A stretch of 42,156 nucleotides of DNA from an uncultured Myxococcales bacterium (GTDB taxonomy: Bacteria > Myxococcota_A > Bradymonadia > UBA7976 > VGTA01). Within the stretch, counting starts at the first letter, position 1, and the number at the start of each line of letters is the position of its first letter. The stretch covers positions 1 through 42,156 of the forward strand of contig CAKZRU010000183.1 of NCBI GenBank assembly GCA_937146725.1. The letters run 5' to 3'. Positions 23,878-33,300 of the stretch are shown piece after piece. The notes beneath the pieces were generated by a model. It was not told where the DNA came from. It saw only the letters and a program-made list of their open reading frames with translations, and did no database searches. The position numbers and the translations under genes are program-made.

Positions 23878-26133
23878 TCAAACCAATAGATCAGCTTCTC
23901 CGGAGCTATGTACTAAAAGTGTTGTAGGCAGGCCATCAAGTAGCTCTGAAAAGTGCTGATGTAAGGATTGAGCTTGATCTGTGTTTTGCTCAATACGGAA
24001 TCCCAAGAAAACCACACTTGCATCATGAGACTCTTTTAGCAGTGTTGTTTTAAAGTCCTTTTGAATATGTACAACCTTAGCTTCCCCTTTGATTCTAGAC
24101 TCATATAAAATTGAGTTAAGATCTTGTTCAGCACTGACTTGATCCTCGGTTCCTTTGATAGCTCTCAGTACACGAACATGATGCTTAGACCATTCGATAT
24201 TATGACAGAGCAAATAAGTGAGAATGAGCATGAGTGAGCCATTTTCTCTGCCTCTCCACCAAATATCAATTCGCTTCATTTCACTTGTATCAGCAGGTGG
24301 TAAACCACGGTCGATCAAAATGACACTACTCACTTTAAGCTGTCGAGCCACCTTAATCAGGTTGAAGGTCGGGATAGAGCGCTCAGAAGAAGAAGGCCAG
24401 CCAAGCATAAGCAAATTGGGTTTTAGTGGTCCAAGAGCATGGCATTGAACAAGAGCAAGAGCTGCTTGATCAAAGTCTTGACTCACCAAAACTTCAGAAA
24501 AGGCTTCAAATTGGTTTTCATTGATGAACTGATCTAGGCGCTCTTGGGCTTCGATTCTTTTGGGCATACACTCTTTGAATGAACCAACTATAATTTCCAC
24601 AAGCGTGGCGATACCACGGCGGCTTTCAAGCCATAAAGCATATTGAGTGAGCACATTTCGGTTATGAGGATTACCGGTTAACACTAAGGTATTAGGACGC
24701 CAATTCTTGGGGTGATTTGGTTGGTTATTCAGCTTAAGAAGGTTTTCACGCATTCTTGAGTAATAAAAGCCACGACGCACATCTCCATAGGTTGTGGAAA
24801 GCACTCGCTGTTTTACATACAAAAATAAAGTCATAATGACCGCAATAGCTAATAAGGCAATTTGCCATTGGATCAATAAAGCCGCCATAAAACAGCCTAA
24901 GGTACCCAGTAAGGCTGTACTCCAATGAAACCACTTGAAACGTGGCCTAAAAGACGGGTTACGGCTGAAGGACTCTGCAAATGCTGCAATATTGGTCATC
25001 CCATAGGCATATAAAAAGAACATGGTCAGAATGGAACCAACAATATTTAAGGCCTGTCCACCTTGCTCACGCTGTCCCATGGCCCACCATAAAACGACAA
25101 AGGTGATCGCTGTGGTTAAAAGCAAACCTCGTCGGGGTTCATCTGTGTGACCTATGCCTTTACCAAAAGGCGTTAAGGTGCGAAAAATATCATCTCGAGC
25201 GAGCGCCTGTAAAATACGTGGTGCCCCCATTAAGGATCCTAAAGCGCTAGAAATAGAAGCAGCAAATACACCAATAATGACAATAAAAGTGAGATCGAAC
25301 AGTGATTGATCAAGTAGGGTTGAGTAAAAATGGTCTTTGAGTTGGTCACGGCTTTGCGCACCAGCGCATAAAATGATCTCTATTAGATAGATTAACCCAC
25401 CCACAAAGATGGCGTAGAACGTACCTTTTGGAATTGAAGTGGAGGGTGACTTAAGATCACCAGACATATTGACACCGGTCATAATACCGGTCACAGCAGG
25501 AAAATAAATCGCAAATGCTGACCAAAAACTCATCATTTGATCGCCGACTTGAGAATAATTTGGGCTTAGGTTTTCAATAAATCTTTCTGGGCTAAATTGA
25601 AGGGCAGCACCGCCCATAAAAACAAAGATAGAAAGTATGAGCGCGGACAGAATAAAATATTGCGCCTTAATGGCCCAGCTTGCTCCAAGTAGGTTAATAA
25701 CCAATAAAATTGAAGTCGTTGTGTAAGCAATCAACTCAAAATATGCGTTGGTGTTAGGAAGAGCCAATGTCAATGCTTCTGTAAAACCCAAGATATAAAA
25801 AGGAACCGATAAAGTCTGTGCTAAAAATAGGGTTAAGCCGATGGCTCCCCCCGATTCCGGACCTAAGGATCTTGAGATCAGAAAGTAAGCTCCACCCCCT
25901 TTAACCTCTGAGTTTGTGGAGATGGCCGCGATGGATGCACCGGTTAAAAGGGTGATGCTTTTGGCAATGAATAAAATGAGTATGCTAGAGATTACCCCAG
26001 CTTGCCCAATCACACCACCGGCGCTCATAAAAAGAACAACCCCTAAAATGGTCAAGATTGAAGGGGTAAATACACCACCAAAGGTGCCAAATTGATAACC
26101 TAAGTTAGGTTCTGTTGTTTCGTTTGTCGACAT
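23878..26133 (-). CDS. Cation-chloride cotransporter family (SLC12/APC) membrane protein
   Basis: A 751-residue inner-membrane transporter. The N-terminal 440 residues hold about 12 hydrophobic helices. The opening FGTFGGVFTPSILTILGVVLFM is the family signature of Na-K-Cl cotransporters, and KGGGAYFLISRSLGPESGG and GVNMSGDLKSPSTSIPKGT are typical of transmembrane segments 3 and 6. The C-terminal 300 residues are soluble and resemble the universal-stress-like regulatory domain of bacterial members (PNTLVLTGNPHNRNVL, ALVQCHALG, PNLLMLGWP). Substrate is likely an ion or amino acid coupled to sodium or potassium, which cannot be fixed by sequence. Transcribed alone, with a hairpin terminator just behind it and a TATAAT-like element upstream. 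Confidence 0.9.
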   Translation of the reverse strand: MSTNETTEPNLGYQFGTFGGVFTPSILTILGVVLFMSAGGVIGQAGVISSILILFIAKSITLLTGASIAAISTNSEVKGGGAYFLISRSLGPESGGAIGLTLFLAQTLSVPFYILGFTEALTLALPNTNAYFELIAYTTTSILLVINLLGASWAIKAQYFILSALILSIFVFMGGAALQFSPERFIENLSPNYSQVGDQMMSFWSAFAIYFPAVTGIMTGVNMSGDLKSPSTSIPKGTFYAIFVGGLIYLIEIILCAGAQSRDQLKDHFYSTLLDQSLFDLTFIVIIGVFAASISSALGSLMGAPRILQALARDDIFRTLTPFGKGIGHTDEPRRGLLLTTAITFVVLWWAMGQREQGGQALNIVGSILTMFFLYAYGMTNIAAFAESFSRNPSFRPRFKWFHWSTALLGTLGCFMAALLIQWQIALLAIAVIMTLFLYVKQRVLSTTYGDVRRGFYYSRMRENLLKLNNQPNHPKNWRPNTLVLTGNPHNRNVLTQYALWLESRRGIATLVEIIVGSFKECMPKRIEAQERLDQFINENQFEAFSEVLVSQDFDQAALALVQCHALGPLKPNLLMLGWPSSSERSIPTFNLIKVARQLKVSSVILIDRGLPPADTSEMKRIDIWWRGRENGSLMLILTYLLCHNIEWSKHHVRVLRAIKGTEDQVSAEQDLNSILYESRIKGEAKVVHIQKDFKTTLLKESHDASVVFLGFRIEQNTDQAQSLHQHFSELLDGLPTTLLVHSSGEADLLV

Positions 26134-26158
26134 AAATACTCGGTGTCATGAGACATAC

Positions 26159-26164
26159 ATTATA
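26159..26164 (-). promoter_or_regulatory. TATAAT -10 element upstream of the cotransporter gene
   Basis: The reverse strand carries a perfect TATAAT about 26 bases before the start codon. No good -35 hexamer is seen at the expected distance, so the promoter is tentative. Confidence 0.3.
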
Positions 26165-26277
26165 TGGAATAGAAGCTCAGATCACAGTTGATTAACGCGT
26201 ATGTCCAAATGCAGATTGTCCGATTCTAGGTCTTTTTTCAAGTGCTTCAAAAAAGGTCAAGGTTCTTCCTCAATTTC

Positions 26278-29200
26278 CTACTCATTCCCAAAGCCTCGAT
26301 GTTCCATTTGAGCCTGCTTCAATATTGAGAGCAGATAGTCTTTTGGGCTTGCAAAAAGCATTTCGCTGTTACATTGAATCGTTTCTTGATAAGGGCTCAC
26401 TAACTCTCCAGATTGCTGACGAGCTGTCCACCAAACTTTACCCTGATTTAGATCTAATTTTATATGCTCAAAGGGGAGATTTCGCCCAGCTCGTCGGTAT
26501 AGTTCTAGTTGCCAATGTTGCTGCAGTTCTTGCTCATAGCTACTGCTATTTACGACTAAGTAGTCTTGGTGACTTAAGCGATATTCTTGATTTGGATTTC
26601 GGGCATTTGGCCTATGATCGATATATGAAATCTCACCCGTAAATGGATAGTCATTGAAGTCCATATTAGGCGTAGCAAGAGGATCTGTATACAGTTGTAA
26701 GGCACTCAAGGAGAGTTGGGCTGATTTACAGCTCCAGCGTTGTACACGTAAACTGCGCCTTTGTAAGTCCAAAGGAAAGGCAGCTTGGCTCACAATACTT
26801 GGAAGTTTGAGTTGAGCAGGTTCCAAAGGCCGAGCCTGCTTAAGGATCATTTGACTTGTTTGCTCTGTATTATCATCTTGATGAGAACTATGTTTCAATG
26901 GCCAAGTTGGAGACATTTCTCGGTATTCGAAATCTAAGGTAAGCGCTTGATATTGCTGAGTATAATTTAAGCGTTCATTATCACTGTTTTGCCATACAAG
27001 GGTGACTTTTAGTGCTTTTTTGACGAGTTCAATTATGGATTGAGTTTTAAGAACTTCAGGGCTCAAACTAGAATTTTGTATGTATTCAATCTCAAAGCGA
27101 AGCTCATCATCAATGGATTGATACACTTGAACTTCAATCACTTCGGTTAAGAGTTCTGGAGAACTAGGGTTGGTCACGCTTTCACTGCCTAGTTGACTAT
27201 TAAGTATCACACGTGCGATGGGAGATTCTCCATTGTGATTCAGGAATAAATGGCCACGCTTTTGGGGTACTTGGGGCAATAAGGTAACCGTCATTACGCC
27301 ATTGCTTAATTCAAGCTCATCTTGAAAATTGGGGTGAATTAGGGCGGCCATCCAACCGGACAAATGATCAATTCCCTCCAATTCTCGTTCTTCAAAGGCC
27401 TCTAAGTTCCAATAAGAGGCCCACAGTGCTTTTAGGGCATACGCGATTGTTTTTTGTTGTTCATCTGCGTCAGCTTGATGTTGTGGATAAAGATAAGCGG
27501 TAAAAGACTCGTATAATCCAGCTCCATTAAAGCCTTCCAAGTCTTCCACATTACTTGATGAACGAAATCTTAGGCCTTGATAGGGAGAAAGTTCGGCAAA
27601 GGTGCTGTTTAGCTGTTCCACTATTGCTCGTAAGGTCGCTGTGTTTATGACTGTAGTTTTAATCCAAGTCTGTATACCTCCGGCTAAAATTACAGCTTGA
27701 ACTTCTTCTGTTTCTTGGTTGAACCAAGTTCTTAATTTGTCCCTATCGGTCGAACTTAGGTTTCTTGCCCAAACACCTGCCCAGCCTTCTAAAAATAAGA
27801 TGAGTTGTACCCGTTGTTCCGGTAGCTCCAAACGATCTAAAAAGTTTCTGATCGTATCTTCTTGAACTTGCAAATGTTCAGCATAGGCTCGACCTGTTAA
27901 TGCAAATATGGGCTGTGGAGCCTTAACCGAAAGAGCAATATTTGTGCTTTCAGTTTCATTATTTCCTGACTCTACCATGCCGTCATTCATAGGATTCGTT
28001 AGCATATTACCGGCTTGATTGATGACATGATCAATCAGAAGTACGCCACTTGCTTTACCTCCAAGCAATGGTCTTAAGTCTAAGAGCTCACTTACACTTA
28101 ACTCAGAGCCATCTAACCAATAAGGACTTGTGTTGACTTCAGGGCGTTCTACATCGCGCATGGGTTTAGATTTTAGGTTAATGTAACGTTGGTATTCCTC
28201 TGATGTTAAGGGGACAAGACGCCAACGATCGGGGGCTTGTGCCCAAAGTACAGCCGGAGCCCTTACTCGAGAGAGTTGAGCAATCGAAGGGTTTTGGGCT
28301 AAACCGCCTACATATAAATTAGGGATAGCTCGATTTCGAGCAAGTAAGTTTAAGTGGGCTAAAGGCGTTTGAGGGATCGTTGACAGCAGTCCACGACAAC
28401 TCGGTAAGTCATCGGGTAAGCTTTGATAAATGAGAATGTCTCGTTCTTGACTTGGTTCATGAACATCCTCCATAAGATGGATCCGTCCAGCGGTAATGCC
28501 TTCGCTGTACACAGAAGCTTCTCCAATAATCACCAAATCATCATAACTGATCACCTGCTCTTGATAACGAACATCTTGGTTGATTAATAACTGGGCAAGA
28601 TCTCCTTGATAGGGAGAGCGCGTAAGCCACTTAATATGTTTCATTTCCTCAGGTAGATGAGCTTTAAAATAAGCAAAAATACTAATGATCTCATTAAGGG
28701 TAGGTTTATCACTGTATTCAAGTTCAAAAGCCCACAGCTCTTGACCAGCATTTCTTTGAGGATGGGGATCTAAATGAATAATACTCCCCACAATAGTGCG
28801 TCGGGGGTGACTGAGCACAGCTTCATAAAACTTAGGCGCATACAGTCTATTGCTTGCAGTAAACTTAAGTTCGAGTGGAAGCGGCTTACCCTCGGCTTGC
28901 CATTGGAACATATGCTGACTTAGAGCTTCGACATGATCTATATTAAGTCCCGGTTCGAGGGCATTCGTATCAAAGGTCCATACCGGAGCACCATTCAGTA
29001 AGCGAAACCAATAAAGTTGATCATGTAAGGTATAAAAACGACTGTCATAAAAGCGAATCAAAGCTTGTTCGCTCCAGCCTTCTTCTAGTCCAAAGTCGGG
29101 TTCACTAAGCCAAAACTTTAACACTTGCAGTTCATTGTCCGTTTTAGCGAGTTCCGTAAAATCTGCCCGACTTAATAGCTGTTTAGCGGTATGATCATTA

Positions 29201-29352
29201 AATGAGTCGGTCATCCACCATGTCTCTTTATGTTGAAGCCCCATGTCCAGCACTGTTGAAATGGGAGAAGGCCCGGACTCTTCACAAGCCCAAATCAGGC
29301 TGATTAGCATGAGCGGATACAGTTTTCGCCAAAGTGAAACTAAAGAGTACAT
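26278..29352 (-). CDS. Predicted lipoprotein with PPDK/PEP-synthase-like phosphohistidine and ATP-binding domains
   Basis: A 1024-residue protein with a lipoprotein signal ending in WAC (C23). Residues about 270-350 resemble the mobile phosphohistidine domain of PEP-utilising enzymes: VYSEGITAGRIHLM, SLPDDLPSCRGLLS and then LAHLNLLARNRAIP, where H333 aligns with the phospho-carrier His. Residues about 425-690 resemble the pyruvate phosphate dikinase ATP-binding domain: LLGGKASG near 430, then LRFRSSSNVEDLEGFNGAGLYES near 595-617. The domain order is reversed compared with PPDK. The C-terminal 300 residues are not recognised. Such enzymes are normally cytoplasmic, while this one should be on the outer side of a membrane. 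It may be a degenerate or repurposed form. Transcribed alone, 145 bases before the cotransporter gene. Confidence 0.78.
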   Translation of the reverse strand: MYSLVSLWRKLYPLMLISLIWACEESGPSPISTVLDMGLQHKETWWMTDSFNDHTAKQLLSRADFTELAKTDNELQVLKFWLSEPDFGLEEGWSEQALIRFYDSRFYTLHDQLYWFRLLNGAPVWTFDTNALEPGLNIDHVEALSQHMFQWQAEGKPLPLELKFTASNRLYAPKFYEAVLSHPRRTIVGSIIHLDPHPQRNAGQELWAFELEYSDKPTLNEIISIFAYFKAHLPEEMKHIKWLTRSPYQGDLAQLLINQDVRYQEQVISYDDLVIIGEASVYSEGITAGRIHLMEDVHEPSQERDILIYQSLPDDLPSCRGLLSTIPQTPLAHLNLLARNRAIPNLYVGGLAQNPSIAQLSRVRAPAVLWAQAPDRWRLVPLTSEEYQRYINLKSKPMRDVERPEVNTSPYWLDGSELSVSELLDLRPLLGGKASGVLLIDHVINQAGNMLTNPMNDGMVESGNNETESTNIALSVKAPQPIFALTGRAYAEHLQVQEDTIRNFLDRLELPEQRVQLILFLEGWAGVWARNLSSTDRDKLRTWFNQETEEVQAVILAGGIQTWIKTTVINTATLRAIVEQLNSTFAELSPYQGLRFRSSSNVEDLEGFNGAGLYESFTAYLYPQHQADADEQQKTIAYALKALWASYWNLEAFEERELEGIDHLSGWMAALIHPNFQDELELSNGVMTVTLLPQVPQKRGHLFLNHNGESPIARVILNSQLGSESVTNPSSPELLTEVIEVQVYQSIDDELRFEIEYIQNSSLSPEVLKTQSIIELVKKALKVTLVWQNSDNERLNYTQQYQALTLDFEYREMSPTWPLKHSSHQDDNTEQTSQMILKQARPLEPAQLKLPSIVSQAAFPLDLQRRSLRVQRWSCKSAQLSLSALQLYTDPLATPNMDFNDYPFTGEISYIDHRPNARNPNQEYRLSHQDYLVVNSSSYEQELQQHWQLELYRRAGRNLPFEHIKLDLNQGKVWWTARQQSGELVSPYQETIQCNSEMLFASPKDYLLSILKQAQMEHRGFGNE

Positions 29353-29460
29353 ACGATCAACCTGAAAACAGACTTGAGTTTTACAAAAGATCTAAGTTTT
29401 AAAGTTGAGTCATTCAAGCGTCATGCACAAAATACTATTGGTGTTTCAAACACCTTTTAT

Positions 29461-30159
29461 TTAATGCAGGGGGGTCGAGTCTTCAAGCTCTGATTGTAAA
29501 AGTAGATCTCCAATATGTTGATAAATCATCTCTAATCGACGACTTAGATTCAACTCCTCAAATAAACTTTGTCTCATTATAGGAGAATGCACTAGATTCG
29601 CACCGATCATATGACTCAAAAATTCTGCATTTGGAGCGGTTTTCAGCAGATCATATAAAGTCTCGGCCTTGGACTCATTTTCTTCCGCGAAATGCGCCAA
29701 TAAACTTCTCAGCTGATCCTCGGCTTGAAAGACTTGTTTTGGATCGATCTCCTTATCAGTTAAAATCTCTGCGCTGACCTGTCTAAAGGGCATTGTTTGA
29801 TCAAGTTCTTCTAGCATCATCACTCGGGTGACACCTTGTACTAAAATCTGATAACGCTGATCTTCAGTTTTATTGACAGCGATAATTACACCCGCCCCCA
29901 AAATAGGTCTAATCCGAGGTGGCTCAGACTCATCCTCTATATCATCATCTATATCATCATCTATATCATCATCTGTATCATCAAACTGTGTGTCACCAAT
30001 CGTGATTAGACGGTCATTTTCAAGCGCATAATCAATCATAGCGATATATCTTGGCTCAAAAATATTCAGAGGTAATATCGTGTGCGGGAAGAGTTGGACA
30101 TTTTTGAGGGGGAATACGGGTACACTCTCAAAGGACTCATTGCTAATTTTAATGATCAT
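29461..30159 (-). CDS. Lon N-terminal-domain protein (LON substrate-binding) with acidic insertion
   Basis: A 232-residue cytoplasmic protein matching only the N-terminal substrate-binding domain of Lon protease. It has no AAA or protease part. Family landmarks are VPVFPLKNVQLFPHTILPLNIFEPRY at the start, GVIIAVNKTEDQRYQILVQGVTRV in the middle, and a C-terminal helical bundle ending in LSRRLEMIYQHI. Stand-alone LON-domain proteins are common and their role is mostly unknown; binding of unfolded protein is the usual guess. Between the first strands (about residues 60-77) lies a run of Asp and Ile, DDIDDDIDDDIED, encoded by a 12-bp tandem repeat. No strong ribosome site precedes the ATG. Intergenic gaps on both sides suggest a single-gene unit. 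Confidence 0.85.
   Translation of the reverse strand: MIIKISNESFESVPVFPLKNVQLFPHTILPLNIFEPRYIAMIDYALENDRLITIGDTQFDDTDDDIDDDIDDDIEDESEPPRIRPILGAGVIIAVNKTEDQRYQILVQGVTRVMMLEELDQTMPFRQVSAEILTDKEIDPKQVFQAEDQLRSLLAHFAEENESKAETLYDLLKTAPNAEFLSHMIGANLVHSPIMRQSLFEELNLSRRLEMIYQHIGDLLLQSELEDSTPLH
29936..29983 (-). repeat. 12-bp tandem repeat coding the acidic loop of the LON-domain protein
   Basis: Four adjacent units read on the plus strand as TCTATATCATCA, the fourth with one change (G for A at its fourth base). On the coding strand they give repeats of Asp-Asp-Ile-Asp. Confidence 0.9.
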
Positions 30160-30255
30160 AACTTAGTTTCTTGCTTACCTGCATTGGTTATACAAATATG
30201 ATTAGTCTTAAATATGAGCACGCTTTATGGATAGGCAAGTGCTTTTTTAGCGATT

Positions 30256-30305
30256 GACTTAGTAGTTTGACTTAGTAGTTTGACTTAGCGTTATGGCCTA
30301 AGTCA
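30256..30305. repeat. Three 13-bp direct repeats ending in an inverted repeat
   Basis: GACTTAG occurs at 30256, 30269 and 30282, within 13-bp units GACTTAGTAGTTT. TGACTTAG (30281-30288) then pairs with CTAAGTCA (30298-30305) across nine bases. The array lies between two minus-strand genes. It lacks a T-run, so a protein-binding site is more likely than a terminator. Confidence 0.5.
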
Positions 30306-30348
30306 GGAGTGACGTCAGAGCTTGCTAAATCACTGCGATCAAAAGGGA

Positions 30349-33300
30349 CTATTGCTTTTTAACCTTTGGTCTGGGGCTCAAAACGATCTCTTCATTGAGT
30401 AATTGCATCATGTCACGGGCTAAAGGACGATATTCTTGGTAAGCTTTGGGGCTAAGTTGCTCACAAAGCGTTTTAAAGCGCCATACGATCTTTAGTTTCT
30501 TTTCTGTCGCTGACCAAGTTGACTTACGTTTGATTGATAAGCATTGCCCACCAACTTTACGGTCTTCAGGTAAATGAGAGAGATCAAAGCTTTCTGGAAC
30601 TTGCGCATTAAGAGTCCACTGCCATTGACGCTTATGTCCTAAGACTAGGGGGAAGCGTCTTTCTTCGAGTTGGAAGCTACTCTTGGGGCTCCAATCTACA
30701 ATACTTGGTAGACGAAGTTGCTCACCTTCACGATTGACCCAACTATCGTGTTCAAACTCAATTAAAGCCTCGGCTGGTTGATATAGGTCTTCTACTTGTA
30801 AAGCTTGGTGGTTACGCATTTGTGCACCGGGTAAAAGTTGGTTTACACGATACTGCATGACTTGCTTAAAGTTTTCAGGATTACGGGCTCGCTGTCTAAG
30901 GATTTGACCAATCTTACCTTTGCTTTGCATCTTCAGTTGACCACTCACCTTGCCAGATTCGTCAATCTTGAGGGTGACTATGTCTTCACTTTGGTCAAAA
31001 CTTTCGTCTTGGAAAGGAATATCTTGCCAATAATGCTTATCCTCACGAGGATTATAAACCAAAGACTTTGTGCCTTGGTCATCAGAGCGCAGACTTTGTA
31101 CATCAAGCGCATCCACAGTTGGATCAAAGAAGCGACCTTCTGGTAGGCCTTTTTGGGCAGGTACATAGACGATTGCATGGTTAAATTGCTGAGACGGAAT
31201 CTCGGTTTCAACCTTACCACTATTGCGGGTACGAACCAAGGCAAAGTCGGCTTTGAGACCTGCGGTTTTAGCCAAAGTAATAAAGAGTACAGCCTTATCT
31301 TTGCAGTCTCCATATTGTCGGGCCAGTACTTGGGCTGCGGTATGTGGTTTTACACCGGCAATCGTGTGCTCGTAATCTTGCTGATAGCGAATGTTACGAG
31401 TGACATAGTCTTGGATTTTGTAAAAGCGATCTTGAACACTCATATCCTTGGCAAAAAGGGTTTTTGATAAATCCTCAACTTCAGGACTGACTCGGAAAGC
31501 ATCGCGAAGCAACTCACGCTCCCATTTAAATACTTCATCCCAGGAAGGAACAGTGGTGATTTGTAAGCCGGCAATTTCAGCAAACAATGGTGGCATTCTA
31601 GGCTCAGAAGCGATGGGCGGTAAATCAACCATGCGCCACATGGTTCGCTTTAGTTCACCATGGATTTCTTGGCTGCGCTCCAGTGGTTTAACCTTTTCTA
31701 GAGCCATTGCTTCATGGGCGAGTTCTTTAATATTGGTCTCTTTTGGACTCCAAAATACCCAACGGCTATTAAGCACCTGCGTATCTAGATTTTGGAACCA
31801 CCATGACTTGGTCACATGGCCTACTAAGTATGATGAGGGAGACTCGCTAGAGCGATATTGTAAAACGACAGTAGAACCGATTTGTAGTTGTCTAAAGCGA
31901 ACCACACCCTTTCTAATCGAAGATGCCTCAACCCGAGTCCCATCTGGACTTATGGCATAGGCTGCCATAAGTTGCGTACGAGAACCACGACCGACATACA
32001 TTTTAGTGAGATCATCTCGGCCTTCTTGGTTAATTGCATGAATGACTTGAGTCACCACCGACTCGGTACTGCCATCTGGTTTGAGTAAGGTGACCTCATC
32101 ATCAAGTAGGTAAATCTCATTGGCGCCTTCAGCAACTTTGACTTGATCACGCTTTGAGATGATCTGTCGGATTCGCTCATCACTTGGCACATCTTCAAGC
32201 CATGGTTCAGAGCCCTGTGGTTTAAGCTCACTGAGTCTTAAGCTTAGATTTTGATCATCGGGATTTAGCTCAATCGCCTTTTCCCAAGCTTTAATCGCAC
32301 CAGCTTCATCGCCTAAAACCAAAAGCCATTCACCTCGTCTTTGATAAGGCCGAGAGTCTAGTGGGTTAAGCATACTCGCTGCACTTAAAACATTGAGAGC
32401 CTCCACACTGCGTTCTGCTTGCCATAGGCCTTGTGCAAGATGAAAGTAGCACTTACTTCTCTGTGGCCATGACTTAAGACAGTCTTCAGCCACCGCAATC
32501 ATTTCGGCGTTTTTATTTTGACTTTTTGCCCGTACATACCGCTGGGTTAAGGTTGTACTGAGCTTAGGATAGGTCGACCACATGCGATCTTGACGAATAT
32601 AAGCACGATCAATGCGGGCAGTGTTTGCTTCGCACTTTGCTAAGGCATTTTGAATCATACGATTACGGGGCTTAAGTCGCTCGGCTTTATAATACAGAGC
32701 ACAGCTTTCTTCAAACCAGCCCTTTTGATCAAGTAAGGATGCTAGATGGGTATAAGAGAAGGCATCCTGTGGTCGCTCCTCAAGCAATGCTCTTGCGACC
32801 TTACGCGCCTTAACATCTAGGCGCTGTTGCTTCCAAAAGGCAGTTTGGAGGCCGGTCAGCATTGGGAAGTGAGTTTGATCTTGGTTAAGCTTAAATAGTT
32901 GAGCAAGTAAATCGGCAGTCGGTCCCAGTTCTCCGTTGTCCCAAAGAGCACTCGCACGAGCCACTTTCAGCCAAATACTGTGTGGAAAACGCTTGGCGAC
33001 TTCTTCCGCATATTTCAGCCGTTCGACTTTTAGGCCTGCTTCTTCCAAGAGCTGCAAGGTATGAAAGTCCTGTCTGGCCTTTGCTTGACCACGAAAGCGT
33101 TTTTGATATTGCTGAGTGAGATAGGACTCATCTAAAGCGGGTGATTCAGGATTGGCTTTAGCAGCTTTAATCACTGTATCAAGAGGCTTAATTTCATAGG
33201 CAAGAGCAGTTCCACTTACTTTGGTGAGTCGAGCACTAAGCATCCAAGAGCCTGTTTGCTGTGCACTCTTAATCAAGATGCTATTGGCACCAGCTTGAAG

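Noticed and set aside
30281..30305. Inverted repeat considered as a terminator for the transglutaminase gene.
   Set aside because: There is no T-run on either side and the stem is part of a direct-repeat array, so a binding site fits better.
31448..31960. A 170-codon plus-strand frame inside the transglutaminase gene.
   Set aside because: It lies antisense to a well-supported conserved gene (DUF3857 and transglutaminase core), with no domain or ribosome site of its own.
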